Positions 16,648-25,223 are shown, counted from the first letter of the stretch. The stretch is 64,000 nt of DNA from SFWF01 sp964599835 (GCA_964599835.1 CAZRHF010000001.1:1-64000), one strand, 5' to 3'. A program made the numbers and translations. The notes: generated from the sequence alone by a model not told the origin.

Positions 16648-17036
16648 TACAGCTCGGTCTCTTCGATAACGGTTTTCTTTTCGAAGATCTCCTTTACCTT
16701 TTTGATAAGCTCTGGGGCCTGGTCGATAAGCTTTTCGACGGGAGTAAGATTAGCGTTAACCTGAAGCATTTTTACATTATCTCCGCAAATGCTGATAAAG
16801 GCAATAGGCGTAACCGTAACGCCTGCACCGCCGCCACCGCCGAAAACGGGATTGGGATTTTTGGAAGGAATATCCGAGCCGCCCGTTGCAAGACCGAAAG
16901 AGACCTTGGAAACGGGTATAAGGGTAACATCGTCAACCTTTAAAGGAGTTCCGATAATAGTATCGGCATCTACCATTGCTTTAAGATTTTCCATAGTAAC
17001 GTTCATTATTGCTTCTATGCTATGATTGTTTGCCAT
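16647..17036 (-). CDS. ytfJ: Spore protein YtfJ (GerW family)
   Basis: The 129-residue protein matches the GerW/YtfJ family of spore-associated proteins needed for normal germination in Bacillus. Seen: an N-terminal IEAIMNVTMENLKAMVDADTI-type helix, TLIPVSKVSFGLATGG, a glycine-rich GGGGGAG loop near residue 68, the strand VTVTPIAFI, and a charged C-terminal helix (LIKKVKEIFEKK). The ATG has TAGGAG 9 bases upstream. It overlaps the preceding DUF2953-like gene by 17 bases and rluB by one, so it is translated from a polycistronic message. The biochemical role of the family is unknown. Confidence 0.9.
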   Translation of the reverse strand: MANNHSIEAIMNVTMENLKAMVDADTIIGTPLKVDDVTLIPVSKVSFGLATGGSDIPSKNPNPVFGGGGGAGVTVTPIAFISICGDNVKMLQVNANLTPVEKLIDQAPELIKKVKEIFEKKTVIEETEL

Positions 17037-17649
17037 TGGTTATATCTCCTAACTTAAGTTTTATAATTTCAAATGCCGTAGACAGCACAAAACCTAAAAT
17101 ATGAACAAGCCTTACTTTAACGGTACCGCTCAGCAAAAATTCCATTTGGGCGGAAGTAAAATCGGTTCTTACCGAAATTTCCTTGGGATCAAATTTCATT
17201 GCGGCATCGAGCACCGACACAATAGGATAGACCGCAGAACATATCTTGCCGTATAAAAGTGCGGTATTTGAGGCATCGTCGGTGGCAACAGTAAGTCTCA
17301 GGACAGCCCTTTTAAACCGTATGTGTCTAAGAAGATTTTTAAATCGGGAAAGAACAATTTTAAGGTAATCGAATATTTCAACAATAAGCTCGCCCTTATG
17401 CTTTGACGCAGCGTAATCCTTAAGGGTTTCGGTTAAAGTCTTTTTGTCATTTTGTTTCTCTTTTTTCTTTTTACGTTTCTTTTTTTGCTTTGCGTTCTTA
17501 TTATCACTGTTGAAGCTGAATATTCTGATAAAGAGATAACTGATCTTAAATACCGTTTTTTCTCCGATATAAAGGGATATTTTAAGGGATGAAAATAAAA
17601 GCAAAAGAATAAGCCCAAGGACAGAAAAAAGAATTATCCATCCTGTCAT
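17020..17649 (-). CDS. DUF2953 family protein (YtfI-like)
   Basis: A 209-residue protein of unknown biochemical function. It has one N-terminal membrane helix (about residues 3-22), a strongly basic Lys-rich segment (about residues 53-70, with stretches such as KKKRKKKKEKQ), and a C-terminal portion with ISVRTDFTSAQMEFLLSG and a second hydrophobic stretch, as in DUF2953 proteins. In Bacillus the homologue ytfI precedes ytfJ, and the same order holds here with a 17-base overlap, which supports the assignment. A sporulation role is inference from this neighbourhood. Confidence 0.78.
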   Translation of the reverse strand: MTGWIILFSVLGLILLLLFSSLKISLYIGEKTVFKISYLFIRIFSFNSDNKNAKQKKKRKKKKEKQNDKKTLTETLKDYAASKHKGELIVEIFDYLKIVLSRFKNLLRHIRFKRAVLRLTVATDDASNTALLYGKICSAVYPIVSVLDAAMKFDPKEISVRTDFTSAQMEFLLSGTVKVRLVHILGFVLSTAFEIIKLKLGDITNGKQS

Positions 17650-17696
17650 TTTATCACCCCTGATATTGTTTCACAAAAAGTTATAAATATTATCGG

Positions 17697-18260
17697 TTAA
17701 ATGTCGGGACGAACTTCAAGCTGCTCGGCCACGTCGGTTTCTCTCTGCTCGTTCTCGGGCAGAGGAGGAAGATCGGATAAAGATTCAAGAGAAAAGCATC
17801 TCAGGAAATTTTTAGTTGTGCCGTAAAGAAGAGGACGACCGGGAAGTTCAAGTCTGCCGCGCTCTTCGATAAGGTCCTTCTCAATAAGAGTAGCAACGAC
17901 ACCGGAGCAGTCGACTCCCCTCACCTGTTCTATAAACGCCTTTGTGATCGGCTGATTGTATGCAACCACAGCCAATACCTCGAGAGCGGCGGGTGAAAGA
18001 GGGGCCTTACGCTTGATGTCGAAGGCGGCTTTTATATAGGGCGCATATTCCTTTCTGGTGGCGATCTGAACGTGATCGTCAAGTTTTATTATCTTAAAGC
18101 CAAGATCGGAGGAATCAACGTGCTCGCAAACCTCCGAAATAAGCTTTTCAGTCTCTTTCGGTGTTAGCTCGAACACCTCGCCCAGTCGGGAAAGAGCAAT
18201 AGGCTCACCGGAGGAAAATATTACGGCTTCAGCCGCTTTTACAAGTTCTTTTCTATCCAT
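17697..18260 (-). CDS. scpB: Segregation and condensation protein B (ScpB)
   Basis: The kite subunit that dimerises and binds ScpA in the SMC-ScpAB complex compacting the chromosome. The 187-residue protein has two winged-helix domains. Typical family words are seen: AAEAVIFSSGEPIALSRL, SPAALEVLAVVAYNQPIT, IEQVRGVDCSGVV, LIEERGRLELPGRPLLYGTT. The frame stays open upstream to a TTG, but I prefer the ATG at 18258-18260, because MDRKELVKAAEA is the natural family start and it overlaps the scpA stop by 8 bases (ATGGATAG), indicating coupled translation. Confidence 0.94.
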   Translation of the reverse strand: MDRKELVKAAEAVIFSSGEPIALSRLGEVFELTPKETEKLISEVCEHVDSSDLGFKIIKLDDHVQIATRKEYAPYIKAAFDIKRKAPLSPAALEVLAVVAYNQPITKAFIEQVRGVDCSGVVATLIEKDLIEERGRLELPGRPLLYGTTKNFLRCFSLESLSDLPPLPENEQRETDVAEQLEVRPDI

Positions 18261-18978
18261 TTTTCTTCTTTTTCTCCTTAATGAGCTCAATTTCCATATT
18301 TTCGTTATCTCCCGAAACTACGACTCGGTTGGCTTTGGTAAGCTCAAGTACGGCAAGGAAGGTTGCAACCAGCTCGGATCTGTCTTTAGCGCTTTTATAA
18401 AGATTCATAAGACGCTTTTTACCTCTTCCCCAAAGATTGCGCATAACGAAAATTATTTTCGACGAAACTGAATAAATCTTTTTCGCAACTATTTTTGTAA
18501 AGGCCTTGGTCGGAACGGCAATACGCCTGTCCATTCGTCCCATGGCGGTAACGTAGGCGTTGTAAACATCGACACTTTCGTGTGTGAGGACGTAGGTTTT
18601 ATCGACCTCAAAAGGCTCAGGAGGACGAACAAAGGTATCGAATCCGTCGGTCATGCCTGAAAGGGTCTCGGCAACCTTTTTGCAGACCTGGTATTCAAGA
18701 AGTTCCCCGGTAAGCTCCTGTTTAAGCTGTTCGACCTCCTCGTGTTTAGGCAAAAGACTTACGGTTTTGATGTAGAGAAGGCGTGACGCCATTTCAAGAA
18801 ACTCGCTGGCAACGTCCATTTCTCTGTCCTGCATAAGCTTTATCTGCTCAAGATACTGCTCTACAAGAAGGGATATCTTTATATCGTAAATATTAAGCTT
18901 GTTGCGTGCGATAAGTTGAAGAAGGAGATCCAAAGGGCCTTCAAACTCTTCGGTTTTGTAAAGAATAACGTTTTCCAT
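18253..18978 (-). CDS. scpA: Segregation and condensation protein A (ScpA)
   Basis: The kleisin that bridges SMC heads. The 241-residue protein begins with the ScpA signature FEGPLDLLLQLIARNKLNIYDI, followed by ASEFLEMASRLLYIKTVSLLP (N-terminal kleisin helices). A variable middle and a C-terminal winged-helix region with LVATFLAVLELTKANRV follow. The very C-terminus is lysine-rich. It lies 7 bases after the site-2 protease gene and overlaps scpB, a common operon in Clostridia. Confidence 0.95.
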   Translation of the reverse strand: MENVILYKTEEFEGPLDLLLQLIARNKLNIYDIKISLLVEQYLEQIKLMQDREMDVASEFLEMASRLLYIKTVSLLPKHEEVEQLKQELTGELLEYQVCKKVAETLSGMTDGFDTFVRPPEPFEVDKTYVLTHESVDVYNAYVTAMGRMDRRIAVPTKAFTKIVAKKIYSVSSKIIFVMRNLWGRGKKRLMNLYKSAKDRSELVATFLAVLELTKANRVVVSGDNENMEIELIKEKKKKNG

Positions 18979-18985
18979 TTAATAC

Positions 18986-19705
18986 CTATCCGAAAATAAG
19001 ATTTAGGGGGACAGAAACTACGTTTTCGAAGAAACCGCTGACGGCGTTTTGTGCCATAGAAAGCGGTGTGTCGAGAACGTTGGTGGCGATCAGAACGATA
19101 AGGGCAAAATAGAGATACTGCTCATACTGGATCAGCTTATAATAAAGCCTGTCAGGCAGAACGGCAAAAAGCACCCTTGAGCCGTCGAGAGGAGGTATGG
19201 GAATAAGGTTGAATACCGCAAGAGAGATATTTATAAGGGCGATAAAACTGAAGAAATACCAAAGATATTCGAAGACGACGTTTCCGCCGAAGTTTCCCGT
19301 CGCAAAATCGTAAGTGAAGGAAGCACTGTACAAGTACCCGAAAAGGCAATAAAAGAAGGTTGAAATGAAAGCGACCACGAGATTAGAAAGCGGTCCTGCA
19401 AACGCGGTTATCGCCATATCGAGCTTAGGACGCTTGAAAATATGCTGATTGACCTGTACGGGCTTGGCCCATCCGAAGCCGAAAACGAGAATACAGAGTG
19501 CGCCGATATAATCGATATGCGCGAAAGGATTTAAGGTAAGACGTCCTGCGTATTTCTGTGCTCTGTCGCCAAGCTTATAAGCGGCAAAGGCGTGGGCGAA
19601 TTCGTGCACAGGCATAGTAAGAAAAATGACGGTTAAGGCAGAAATAATGTAAATAATGGCCTGGGTAAGGCTTGCTTCTCCACCCATAAGTAAACTAATT
19701 AACAA
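18986..19705 (-). CDS. Site-2 protease family zinc metalloprotease (M50)
   Basis: An intramembrane metalloprotease with the zinc-binding HEFAH motif (H34, E35, H38 with the start used here), an N-x-x-P-x-P-PLDG motif (NLIPIPPLDG) supplying the third zinc ligand, and about five to six membrane helices. Length is 239 residues, as in the compact YwhC/Rip2-like group. The frame is open 17 codons further, but that stretch contains the promoter -10 (TATAAT), so it cannot be translated. I chose the TTG at 19703-19705, which has ACGGAG 9 bases upstream. The substrate is unknown. SpoIVFB is a relative, but no CBS domain or sporulation neighbour supports that role. Confidence 0.88.
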   Translation of the reverse strand: MLISLLMGGEASLTQAIIYIISALTVIFLTMPVHEFAHAFAAYKLGDRAQKYAGRLTLNPFAHIDYIGALCILVFGFGWAKPVQVNQHIFKRPKLDMAITAFAGPLSNLVVAFISTFFYCLFGYLYSASFTYDFATGNFGGNVVFEYLWYFFSFIALINISLAVFNLIPIPPLDGSRVLFAVLPDRLYYKLIQYEQYLYFALIVLIATNVLDTPLSMAQNAVSGFFENVVSVPLNLIFG

Positions 19706-19747
19706 TTTAGATAGCTCCGTTTCGTTACAAAATACCCCTTTTATCAC

Positions 19748-19776
19748 ATTATACACAATCTTATCCTAAAAAACAA
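19748..19776 (-). promoter_or_regulatory. SigA promoter of the protease-scpAB-ytfIJ-rluB operon
   Basis: Minus strand: -35 TTGTTT (19771-19776), a 17-base spacer, -10 TATAAT (19748-19753). It rules out a CDS start at 19756 and lies directly behind the amidase terminator. Confidence 0.68.
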
Positions 19777-19780
19777 GAAA

Positions 19781-19801
19781 AATCAGGGAAAAACCCTGAT
19801 T
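19781..19801 (-). terminator. Intrinsic terminator of the amidase gene
   Basis: Arms AATCAGGG and CCCTGATT with a five-base loop overlap the last codon region. They are followed on the minus strand by TTTTTC. Confidence 0.82.
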
Positions 19802-20523
19802 TAAATTATAAAATTATTATTAACGTAACCCGTTAATCCCTGAAAACTGATTTTTGTCCAATCCCCTGCCCTGTTTATAACGTTCAGTATGCTCCCGTTC
19901 GGTGCTTTTCCGATTATTGAAGCGCCTATATACGGCTCACTTCTGATGTTAAGGTTTCCGCCGTTTGTTGAAACGGTAACCGTATTACTCATCGGAAATA
20001 CGAAGGGTATTCCAAAATAATCCGTAAGAGACAAAACGAGATTCTGCGCTATTGCGTCAATATTGTTTCTTATCCAGTCTGCGTCTTCGGGATTATCGTG
20101 ATATGCAACCTCAGCAAGAACTGCAGGTGCTCTGGTTCTGGTGACCTCTCCGAGAGTTGTCGTCGCGACCGTTTCTACCTCCGACGGATCGGGATAGATA
20201 GTTTTGAAATTATTTGCAAATATCTCAGCTGCACGACTGCCGTTATAGCTGTATGGATAATAATAGAATTCCGCACCCTGAGCTGTACCGTCACGGGAAG
20301 CATTGGAATGAAGAGCAAGATGGAAATCGTAATTTCCGCTGTTTGAAGCCCTGATAGAGGATGCCGCCGTCATATCGGGCGTATTCCTTACAAAGCCTAT
20401 TCCCGATGAATTGAGATACGGTATCATTGCATCGGCAACAAGATTCATATATTCCTCTTCGTTTCCTCCGCCGAAATAAGGATTAAACTCCTGCGTAGAC
20501 GGACTTAAATATATAGTAGGCAT
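19801..20523 (-). CDS. N-acetylmuramoyl-L-alanine amidase with SH3-like domain
   Basis: Predicted to cleave the MurNAc-L-Ala bond of peptidoglycan. The 240-residue protein has an Amidase_3-type domain: the HLALHSNAS motif near residue 68 (zinc His and neighbours) and the catalytic Glu region VLAEVAYHDN near residue 136. A bacterial SH3 domain follows from about residue 182 (GGNLNIRSEPYIGASIIG, ending in LTGYVNNNF). No signal peptide is visible at MPTIYLSPSTQEFNP, so it is either retained in the mother cell (as some spore-cortex enzymes are) or exported another way. The ribosome site GGGAGGT is buried in a predicted RNA hairpin. Confidence 0.85.
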   Translation of the reverse strand: MPTIYLSPSTQEFNPYFGGGNEEEYMNLVADAMIPYLNSSGIGFVRNTPDMTAASSIRASNSGNYDFHLALHSNASRDGTAQGAEFYYYPYSYNGSRAAEIFANNFKTIYPDPSEVETVATTTLGEVTRTRAPAVLAEVAYHDNPEDADWIRNNIDAIAQNLVLSLTDYFGIPFVFPMSNTVTVSTNGGNLNIRSEPYIGASIIGKAPNGSILNVINRAGDWTKISFQGLTGYVNNNFII

Positions 20524-20531
20524 AATAAACC

Positions 20532-20563
20532 GACCTCCCGTATCATTATATGAACGGAAGGCC
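20532..20563 (-). promoter_or_regulatory. Hairpin predicted to cover the amidase ribosome binding site
   Basis: On the minus strand GGCCTTCCGT (20554-20563) can pair over 10 positions (two G-U) with ACGGGAGGTC (20532-20541), which contains the Shine-Dalgarno GGGAGGT. The loop has a further TCAT/ATGA pairing. There is no T-tract, so it does not look like a terminator. Confidence 0.5.
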
Positions 20564-20571
20564 GATAATGA

Positions 20572-21117
20572 TTATTTTTCTAAACCGAACTGTTTCGCTG
20601 CATCTGATACCAGATTAGAGAACCAACAATAAAGAACCTCTCCGAGCTCCTGATATATCGGGTCACCGTCATGACCGCAGAGCATTGCAAAGGTTTGTCC
20701 TACCCGACGGTCGATATCACTGCCTCTTCTGAACGCGAGATAATAAAAGGTAAAGGCGCCCGTATCGGAGGTATGTCCGTATATTGAGCTATACTTTGAC
20801 TTTACCGTATCGAGGAAGCTTTTTTGTGCTATACCCGCGACAGAATCGCTTAAAAGTGCAGATTCAAAGGTGGCGGTGACCGTAAAGGATAAAAGGAGTA
20901 TACGCTGAACCAGCATTTCGGCATCGGCATCTTCAACCGCATCGGAATAGGCATTGGATGCTTCGTAAAACTTATCGGCAACAAATTCACCCAGCTTTTT
21001 GGCCGCAGTCACCTGAGCCTCAGGTAAAAGGTCATCTGAAACAGCACTTAGGTTATTACGTTTTATTGAATCGGAGGGGCGGTTGCCTGCAATTTTTATG
21101 TCTTTATCGTCGAACAT
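20572..21117 (-). CDS. Uncharacterised protein, last gene of the rpoD operon
   Basis: Not recognised. The 181-residue protein is soluble, with no signal or membrane segment, and mostly alpha-helical by eye. The N-terminus (residues 1-30) is polar. A hydrophobic helical core (VQRILLLSFTVTATFESALL, and SKYSSIYGHTSDTGAFTFYYLAF) and FAMLCGHDGDPIYQELGEVLYCWF follow. The conserved-looking block YGHTSDTGAFTFYYLAFRRG could be a binding surface. Two start choices exist: a GTG at 21124-21126 overlapping the previous stop, or the ATG at 21115-21117, which I used. It follows the TSCPD gene with essentially no gap, so it is in the dgt-dnaG-rpoD operon. Confidence 0.72.
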   Translation of the reverse strand: MFDDKDIKIAGNRPSDSIKRNNLSAVSDDLLPEAQVTAAKKLGEFVADKFYEASNAYSDAVEDADAEMLVQRILLLSFTVTATFESALLSDSVAGIAQKSFLDTVKSKYSSIYGHTSDTGAFTFYYLAFRRGSDIDRRVGQTFAMLCGHDGDPIYQELGEVLYCWFSNLVSDAAKQFGLEK

Positions 21118-21118
21118 T

Positions 21119-21376
21119 CTAATCACTCATTTCTGCTCTGAGATTTTTAAGAGCTACGGCAAGCTGATCGGGACATGAGGTGTTTTTATGTCCGCAGGCT
21201 ATACCTGAGAGCTTTTTTATGACGTCATCAGCCCTCATACCCTCTGCAAGGGCAGAAATTCCTTTTAAATTTCCGTTGCATCCGCCTGCGAAGCGTATAT
21301 TTGAAACAATCCCGTCGTTTACTTCAAAGAATATAGCCGCCGAGCACGTCCCACTAGTTTTATATGAGTAGGTCAT
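21119..21376 (-). CDS. TSCPD domain protein (TIGR03905-like)
   Basis: An 85-residue protein matching the small TSCPD family related to the C-terminal domain of vitamin B12-dependent ribonucleotide reductase. Seen: KTSGTCSAAIFFEV at the N-terminus, the glycine/cysteine loop FAGGCNGNLKGISAL, and the family signature CGHKNTSCPDQLA near the C-terminus. The conserved cysteines suggest metal or redox chemistry, but no function is established. A TTG one codon upstream is possible; I use the ATG at 21374-21376. It follows rpoD by 13 bases. Confidence 0.87.
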   Translation of the reverse strand: MTYSYKTSGTCSAAIFFEVNDGIVSNIRFAGGCNGNLKGISALAEGMRADDVIKKLSGIACGHKNTSCPDQLAVALKNLRAEMSD

Positions 21377-21389
21377 CAAAATTATTCCT

Positions 21390-22454
21390 TTACTTGTACT
21401 TGAATTTATTGCTTCTTACGGGATGGCGAAGCTTGCGAAGAGCCTTTGCCTCTATCTGGCGGATTCGTTCACGGGTAACGTTGAATTCGCTACCGACCTC
21501 TTCAAGTGTATGGCATCTGCCGTCGTAAAGTCCGAATCTGAGACGTATAACCGCCTCTTCTCTGGAGGTGAGGGTCTTAAGAACCGCGTCAATATCCTCA
21601 TTTGTGATCGTTTTTAAAGCGGCTTCATCGGGTGCTAATGCGTCGTCATCCTTAATAAAGTCCATAAGACGGGAATCCTCCTCGGGTCCGATGGGAGTTT
21701 CCATAGAAACGGGCTCCTGAGCGACACGCATAATTTCACGGATACGCTCGACGGGAAGGTTCATCTTTTCGGCAATAAGCTCTTCGCTGGGCTCGTAGCC
21801 GTTTTCGTGAAGAAGCTGACTCTGTACCTTCTTAAGACGGTTGATCGTTTCTACCATGTGAACGGGAATTCTGATGGTACGGGCCTGATCGGCAATAGCT
21901 CGGGTAATGGCCTGACGGATCCACCACGTTGCGTAGGTTGAGAACTTAAAGCCCTTGGTATAATCAAACTTGTCTACAGCCTTTATAAGTCCGACGTTTC
22001 CTTCCTGAATAAGATCGAGGAAGTACATACCGCGTCCGACATACTTTTTAGCTATACTTACAACAAGACGGAGGTTAGCTTCGGTAAGACGCTGTTTTGC
22101 CTTTTCGTCGCCGTCGTTGATCTTTATGGCAAGCTCGATCTCCTCGTCGGAGCTGAGAAGAGGTACACGTCCGATCTCGCGGAGATAGACCTTAACCGGA
22201 TCGTCAAGGGACATATTCTCGAGTGCAACATCATCGTCGATATTATCAACGTTCATTTCCTCAAGCTTAAGCTCATCGTCGGTAGGCTCCTCATCAAAAT
22301 CCAGATCGAGTATCGGAGGCTCTTCGAAAAGCTCGCCCAGTTCTTCGGGAGCAGGCTCAAGATCATCGAAGGAGACTTCAGTTTCCTCGATAGGATCTTT
22401 ATACTCTATTTCGTTCTTTTCGGTTTCACTAACCTTTTTATTTTCCTTTTCCAT
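21390..22454 (-). CDS. rpoD: Primary RNA polymerase sigma factor RpoD (SigA)
   Basis: The housekeeping sigma factor, which directs RNA polymerase to TTGACA/TATAAT promoters such as those in this window. The 354-residue protein has an acidic N-terminus (about residues 1-90, reduced region 1.1), region 1.2 (DPVKVYLREIGRVPLL), region 2 with FKFSTYATWWIRQAITRAI (-10 melting and recognition), region 3, and region 4 with the helix-turn-helix EVGSEFNVTRERIRQIEAKAL (-35 recognition). The frame is open 18 codons further upstream, but AGGGG lies 8 bases before the ATG at 22452-22454, which is one base past the dnaG stop. Confidence 0.97.
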   Translation of the reverse strand: MEKENKKVSETEKNEIEYKDPIEETEVSFDDLEPAPEELGELFEEPPILDLDFDEEPTDDELKLEEMNVDNIDDDVALENMSLDDPVKVYLREIGRVPLLSSDEEIELAIKINDGDEKAKQRLTEANLRLVVSIAKKYVGRGMYFLDLIQEGNVGLIKAVDKFDYTKGFKFSTYATWWIRQAITRAIADQARTIRIPVHMVETINRLKKVQSQLLHENGYEPSEELIAEKMNLPVERIREIMRVAQEPVSMETPIGPEEDSRLMDFIKDDDALAPDEAALKTITNEDIDAVLKTLTSREEAVIRLRFGLYDGRCHTLEEVGSEFNVTRERIRQIEAKALRKLRHPVRSNKFKYK

Positions 22455-22455
22455 T

Positions 22456-24210
22456 CTAATTCCCCTTTTTATTTTCTGCGATCCTTCGCATCTGACTTGC
22501 CCAGTCATCGTTATCGGTAATGACGTCCTTCATACTTTTTTCAGACCTCAGTACCGAAATACAGTCAATTAAAACCGATTTCGGATGGTCACCTTCAAAG
22601 CCGGTATTAAGCAGTTTTGAAATGTATCCTGCTTCTCTCGGCGAAAAGCGATCTCCCAGATCGGAAATTGAAAAATATTCAGAGACCTTGAGTCTCTCAA
22701 AGACTTCTTTGTACACCCTTCGGTTAAGTCCTGTGACAAAGCTGTCTTCGGTAAGTTCTTTTGAAGCAAGATCGAACAGGTCGGGATGCTTCATAATTAT
22801 GGAGAGTATCATCTCTTCTGCGGCTACGGCACGCTCGTTTCCGAAGCGTTCGGGATTAATATCTTCCCGATCAAACCGCTGTTCGGTTATTTTTTTTGAT
22901 TCTATCTTGCGCTTAGTGTTTTCTTTCGAGCGTTTAAGCTGCGCGATCTTGGTCTTCAAAGCCTCCTTGGAGACCTCGTAGTCTTTGGAAAGCTTTGAAA
23001 GATAATAATCAACGGCAATTGGATCGTTATTGGTCGAAAGTATCTCGACGGCGTTGTTGAGATATTTTATCTTGGCCTCCTGCGAGTCGGCATCGATATT
23101 ATCGGCTGCTTTCAAAAGCTTATATGAGGTTTCGGGTACGGCGAGATCAATAAGCTTCTGAAAATCGGAGGGTTTGTTGTTTTTCAGGAATTCGTCTGGA
23201 TCCTTTCCGACGGGAAGCCTTAACACCTTTACCGAAAGTCCGGTCCCGGAAAGTGTGTTAAAAGCTTTTGAAACAGCAGTTTCACCGGCAAGGTCTGAGT
23301 CAAAGCAGATAATAAGTTCCTTAGTATATCGGCTTATGATCTGTGCCTGCTCCTTGGTAAAGGCTGTTCCGAGAGGTGCAACCGTGTTTTTAAACCCGGC
23401 CTGGTGAAGCGCCACCGCATCGAAATTCCCTTCTACCAGAATAAGCTGTTCGGAACAGTTGGCCTTCGCAAGATTTAGTGCAAAAAGATTGTCACTTTTG
23501 TTGTAAACCAGAGTATCCTTGGTATTAACGTATTTAGCAACAGTCTTGTCCTCGGTCCTTCTTCGTCCGCTGAAAGCGACAACGTTCCCACGGACATTTA
23601 TAACCGGAAACATAGAACGGTCACGGAAACGGTCAAAGTAGGTGCCCTTATTGCTTTTGATTGCAACGTCGGCCTGGACCATATCCTCAAAGGAAAAACC
23701 TTTACTGCGAAGATGTTTAACGAGAGAATCCCAGTCTGCAAGAGCCACACCCAGACCGAAGGTCTTTATAGTAGCGGGAGAAAGGCCTCTTGACAGATAA
23801 TAATCCATCGCCCACTTACCCGCAGGCTTTGAGAGATTCGAATAATAAAACCTTGCGGTCTCGCGGTTGATCTCGTATATGGTATTTCTTAAATTATGAA
23901 GCGAATCGTCCTGAGTTCCTTCGACTACCGTAACTCCGCAACGCTCTGCCAAAAGCTTTACCGCATCGATATAATCGAGGTTTTCGATCAGCTTTGTAAA
24001 CGTGAAGACGTCGCCGCCCACCTTACAGCCGAAGCAGTAAAAGGATCCGTTTTCGGGATATACAGTAAAGGACGGTGTTTTTTCACCGTGAAACGGACAA
24101 AGGCCGATCAGATTTTTACCTCTGCGTTTAAGGGTGATGTATGAGGAGATCACACTTTCAAGATCGCTTTTATACTTTATTTCTTCTATAACCGACTGTG
24201 GGATCGCCAA
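22456..24210 (-). CDS. dnaG: DNA primase DnaG
   Basis: Makes RNA primers at the replication fork. The 584-residue protein has a CHC2 zinc finger (C38, H41, C59, C62), the RNA polymerase core, a TOPRIM domain with the catalytic Glu of LVEGNFDAVALHQAG and the Asp pair of CFDSDLAGETA, and a C-terminal DnaB-interaction region. The start is a TTG at 24208-24210 with AGAGGTG 7 bases upstream. It is in the order dgt-dnaG-rpoD, the gram-positive macromolecular-synthesis operon with dgt in front. Confidence 0.96.
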   Translation of the reverse strand: MAIPQSVIEEIKYKSDLESVISSYITLKRRGKNLIGLCPFHGEKTPSFTVYPENGSFYCFGCKVGGDVFTFTKLIENLDYIDAVKLLAERCGVTVVEGTQDDSLHNLRNTIYEINRETARFYYSNLSKPAGKWAMDYYLSRGLSPATIKTFGLGVALADWDSLVKHLRSKGFSFEDMVQADVAIKSNKGTYFDRFRDRSMFPVINVRGNVVAFSGRRRTEDKTVAKYVNTKDTLVYNKSDNLFALNLAKANCSEQLILVEGNFDAVALHQAGFKNTVAPLGTAFTKEQAQIISRYTKELIICFDSDLAGETAVSKAFNTLSGTGLSVKVLRLPVGKDPDEFLKNNKPSDFQKLIDLAVPETSYKLLKAADNIDADSQEAKIKYLNNAVEILSTNNDPIAVDYYLSKLSKDYEVSKEALKTKIAQLKRSKENTKRKIESKKITEQRFDREDINPERFGNERAVAAEEMILSIIMKHPDLFDLASKELTEDSFVTGLNRRVYKEVFERLKVSEYFSISDLGDRFSPREAGYISKLLNTGFEGDHPKSVLIDCISVLRSEKSMKDVITDNDDWASQMRRIAENKKGN

Positions 24211-24224
24211 ACAAGTTCACCTCT

Positions 24225-25223
24225 TTAAATTCCCCAGGATTTTGGTACGTATATATTATTATATGTAAGTATTGCGAAATGATCGGTCATACCGGCGATA
24301 TAATCGGTAACGGCGCGCTCGGTTCCCTCTTCGTTAGCGATGACAGAAAACTCTGCCGGCATTTTGTGAGGATTATTCATAAAATAGGTAAACAATCCTT
24401 CAATTATACCGTCGACCTTGGATTCTTCGGATTTTGCCTTTGGGTTTCGGTAAACGTTATCAAACAGGAAGGTGTGTAGAGTTTCGAAGGCCTGCTCGAT
24501 CTCCGGGGCCATCTTAGCCCTGTCGTCGGTATTTTCAATGACCGAGCGGACGAGGGTCGATATTCTGTCGCTTTTTGTCGTACCAAGGGCAAGTTTTATA
24601 TCGAAAGGAATATCGTCTGAGTAAATTATATCTCCGCGAACTGCATCGTCGATATCGTGATTTATGTAGGCGATCCGGTCGGAAAGTCGGACTATCTGAC
24701 CTTCAAGAGTTTCAGGCCAGGAGCCCTTTGTGTGATTAAGTATTCCGTCAAGCACCTCAAAGGTGAGATTAAGCCCCTTAAGATTCTTTTCAAGACGATC
24801 ACAGACACGGACACTTTGCTCGTAATGAGTGAATCCAAACGAGGTAAGCTTATCAAGTGCTCTCTCCCCTGCGTGACCGAAGGGAGTATGTCCAAGATCG
24901 TGTCCCATTGCAATAGCCTCGGCAAGATCCTCGTTAAGACGAAGGGCTCTGGTAATTGTGCGGGCTATCTGCGATACCTCAAGCGTATGGGTCATTCGTG
25001 TACGGTAATGGTCGGATTCTGGTGAAAGAAAAACTTGAGTTTTGTGCTTAAGACGGCGAAAGGATTTACTGTGAATAATGCGGTCACGGTCTCGTTGAAA
25101 ATCGGTACGGATGTCATCCTTTGGCTCAGGTCTTTTTCTGCCCTTTGTGTCAGCCGAACAAAAGGCTTTCTCGGATAATATTTGCTTTTCGATCTGCTCG
25201 GTTGTTTCGCGAACGGTAATCAA
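24225..25223 (-). CDS. dgt: Deoxyguanosinetriphosphate triphosphohydrolase-like protein
   Basis: An HD-superfamily enzyme expected to hydrolyse dNTPs to deoxynucleosides and triphosphate, tuning dNTP pools. The 332-residue protein has RDRDRIIHSKSFRRLKHKTQVF, the HD-motif His in RMTHTLEVSQIARTI, and the HD pair with surrounding signature MGHDLGHTPFGHAGE; DRIAYINHDIDDA supplies the last metal Asp. The length fits the short dGTPase-like group, whose physiological substrate is less clear than for E. coli Dgt. The start is TTG (25221-25223) behind AGGGGTGA. It leads the dnaG-rpoD operon, 14 bases before dnaG. Confidence 0.9.
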   Translation of the reverse strand: MITVRETTEQIEKQILSEKAFCSADTKGRKRPEPKDDIRTDFQRDRDRIIHSKSFRRLKHKTQVFLSPESDHYRTRMTHTLEVSQIARTITRALRLNEDLAEAIAMGHDLGHTPFGHAGERALDKLTSFGFTHYEQSVRVCDRLEKNLKGLNLTFEVLDGILNHTKGSWPETLEGQIVRLSDRIAYINHDIDDAVRGDIIYSDDIPFDIKLALGTTKSDRISTLVRSVIENTDDRAKMAPEIEQAFETLHTFLFDNVYRNPKAKSEESKVDGIIEGLFTYFMNNPHKMPAEFSVIANEEGTERAVTDYIAGMTDHFAILTYNNIYVPKSWGI

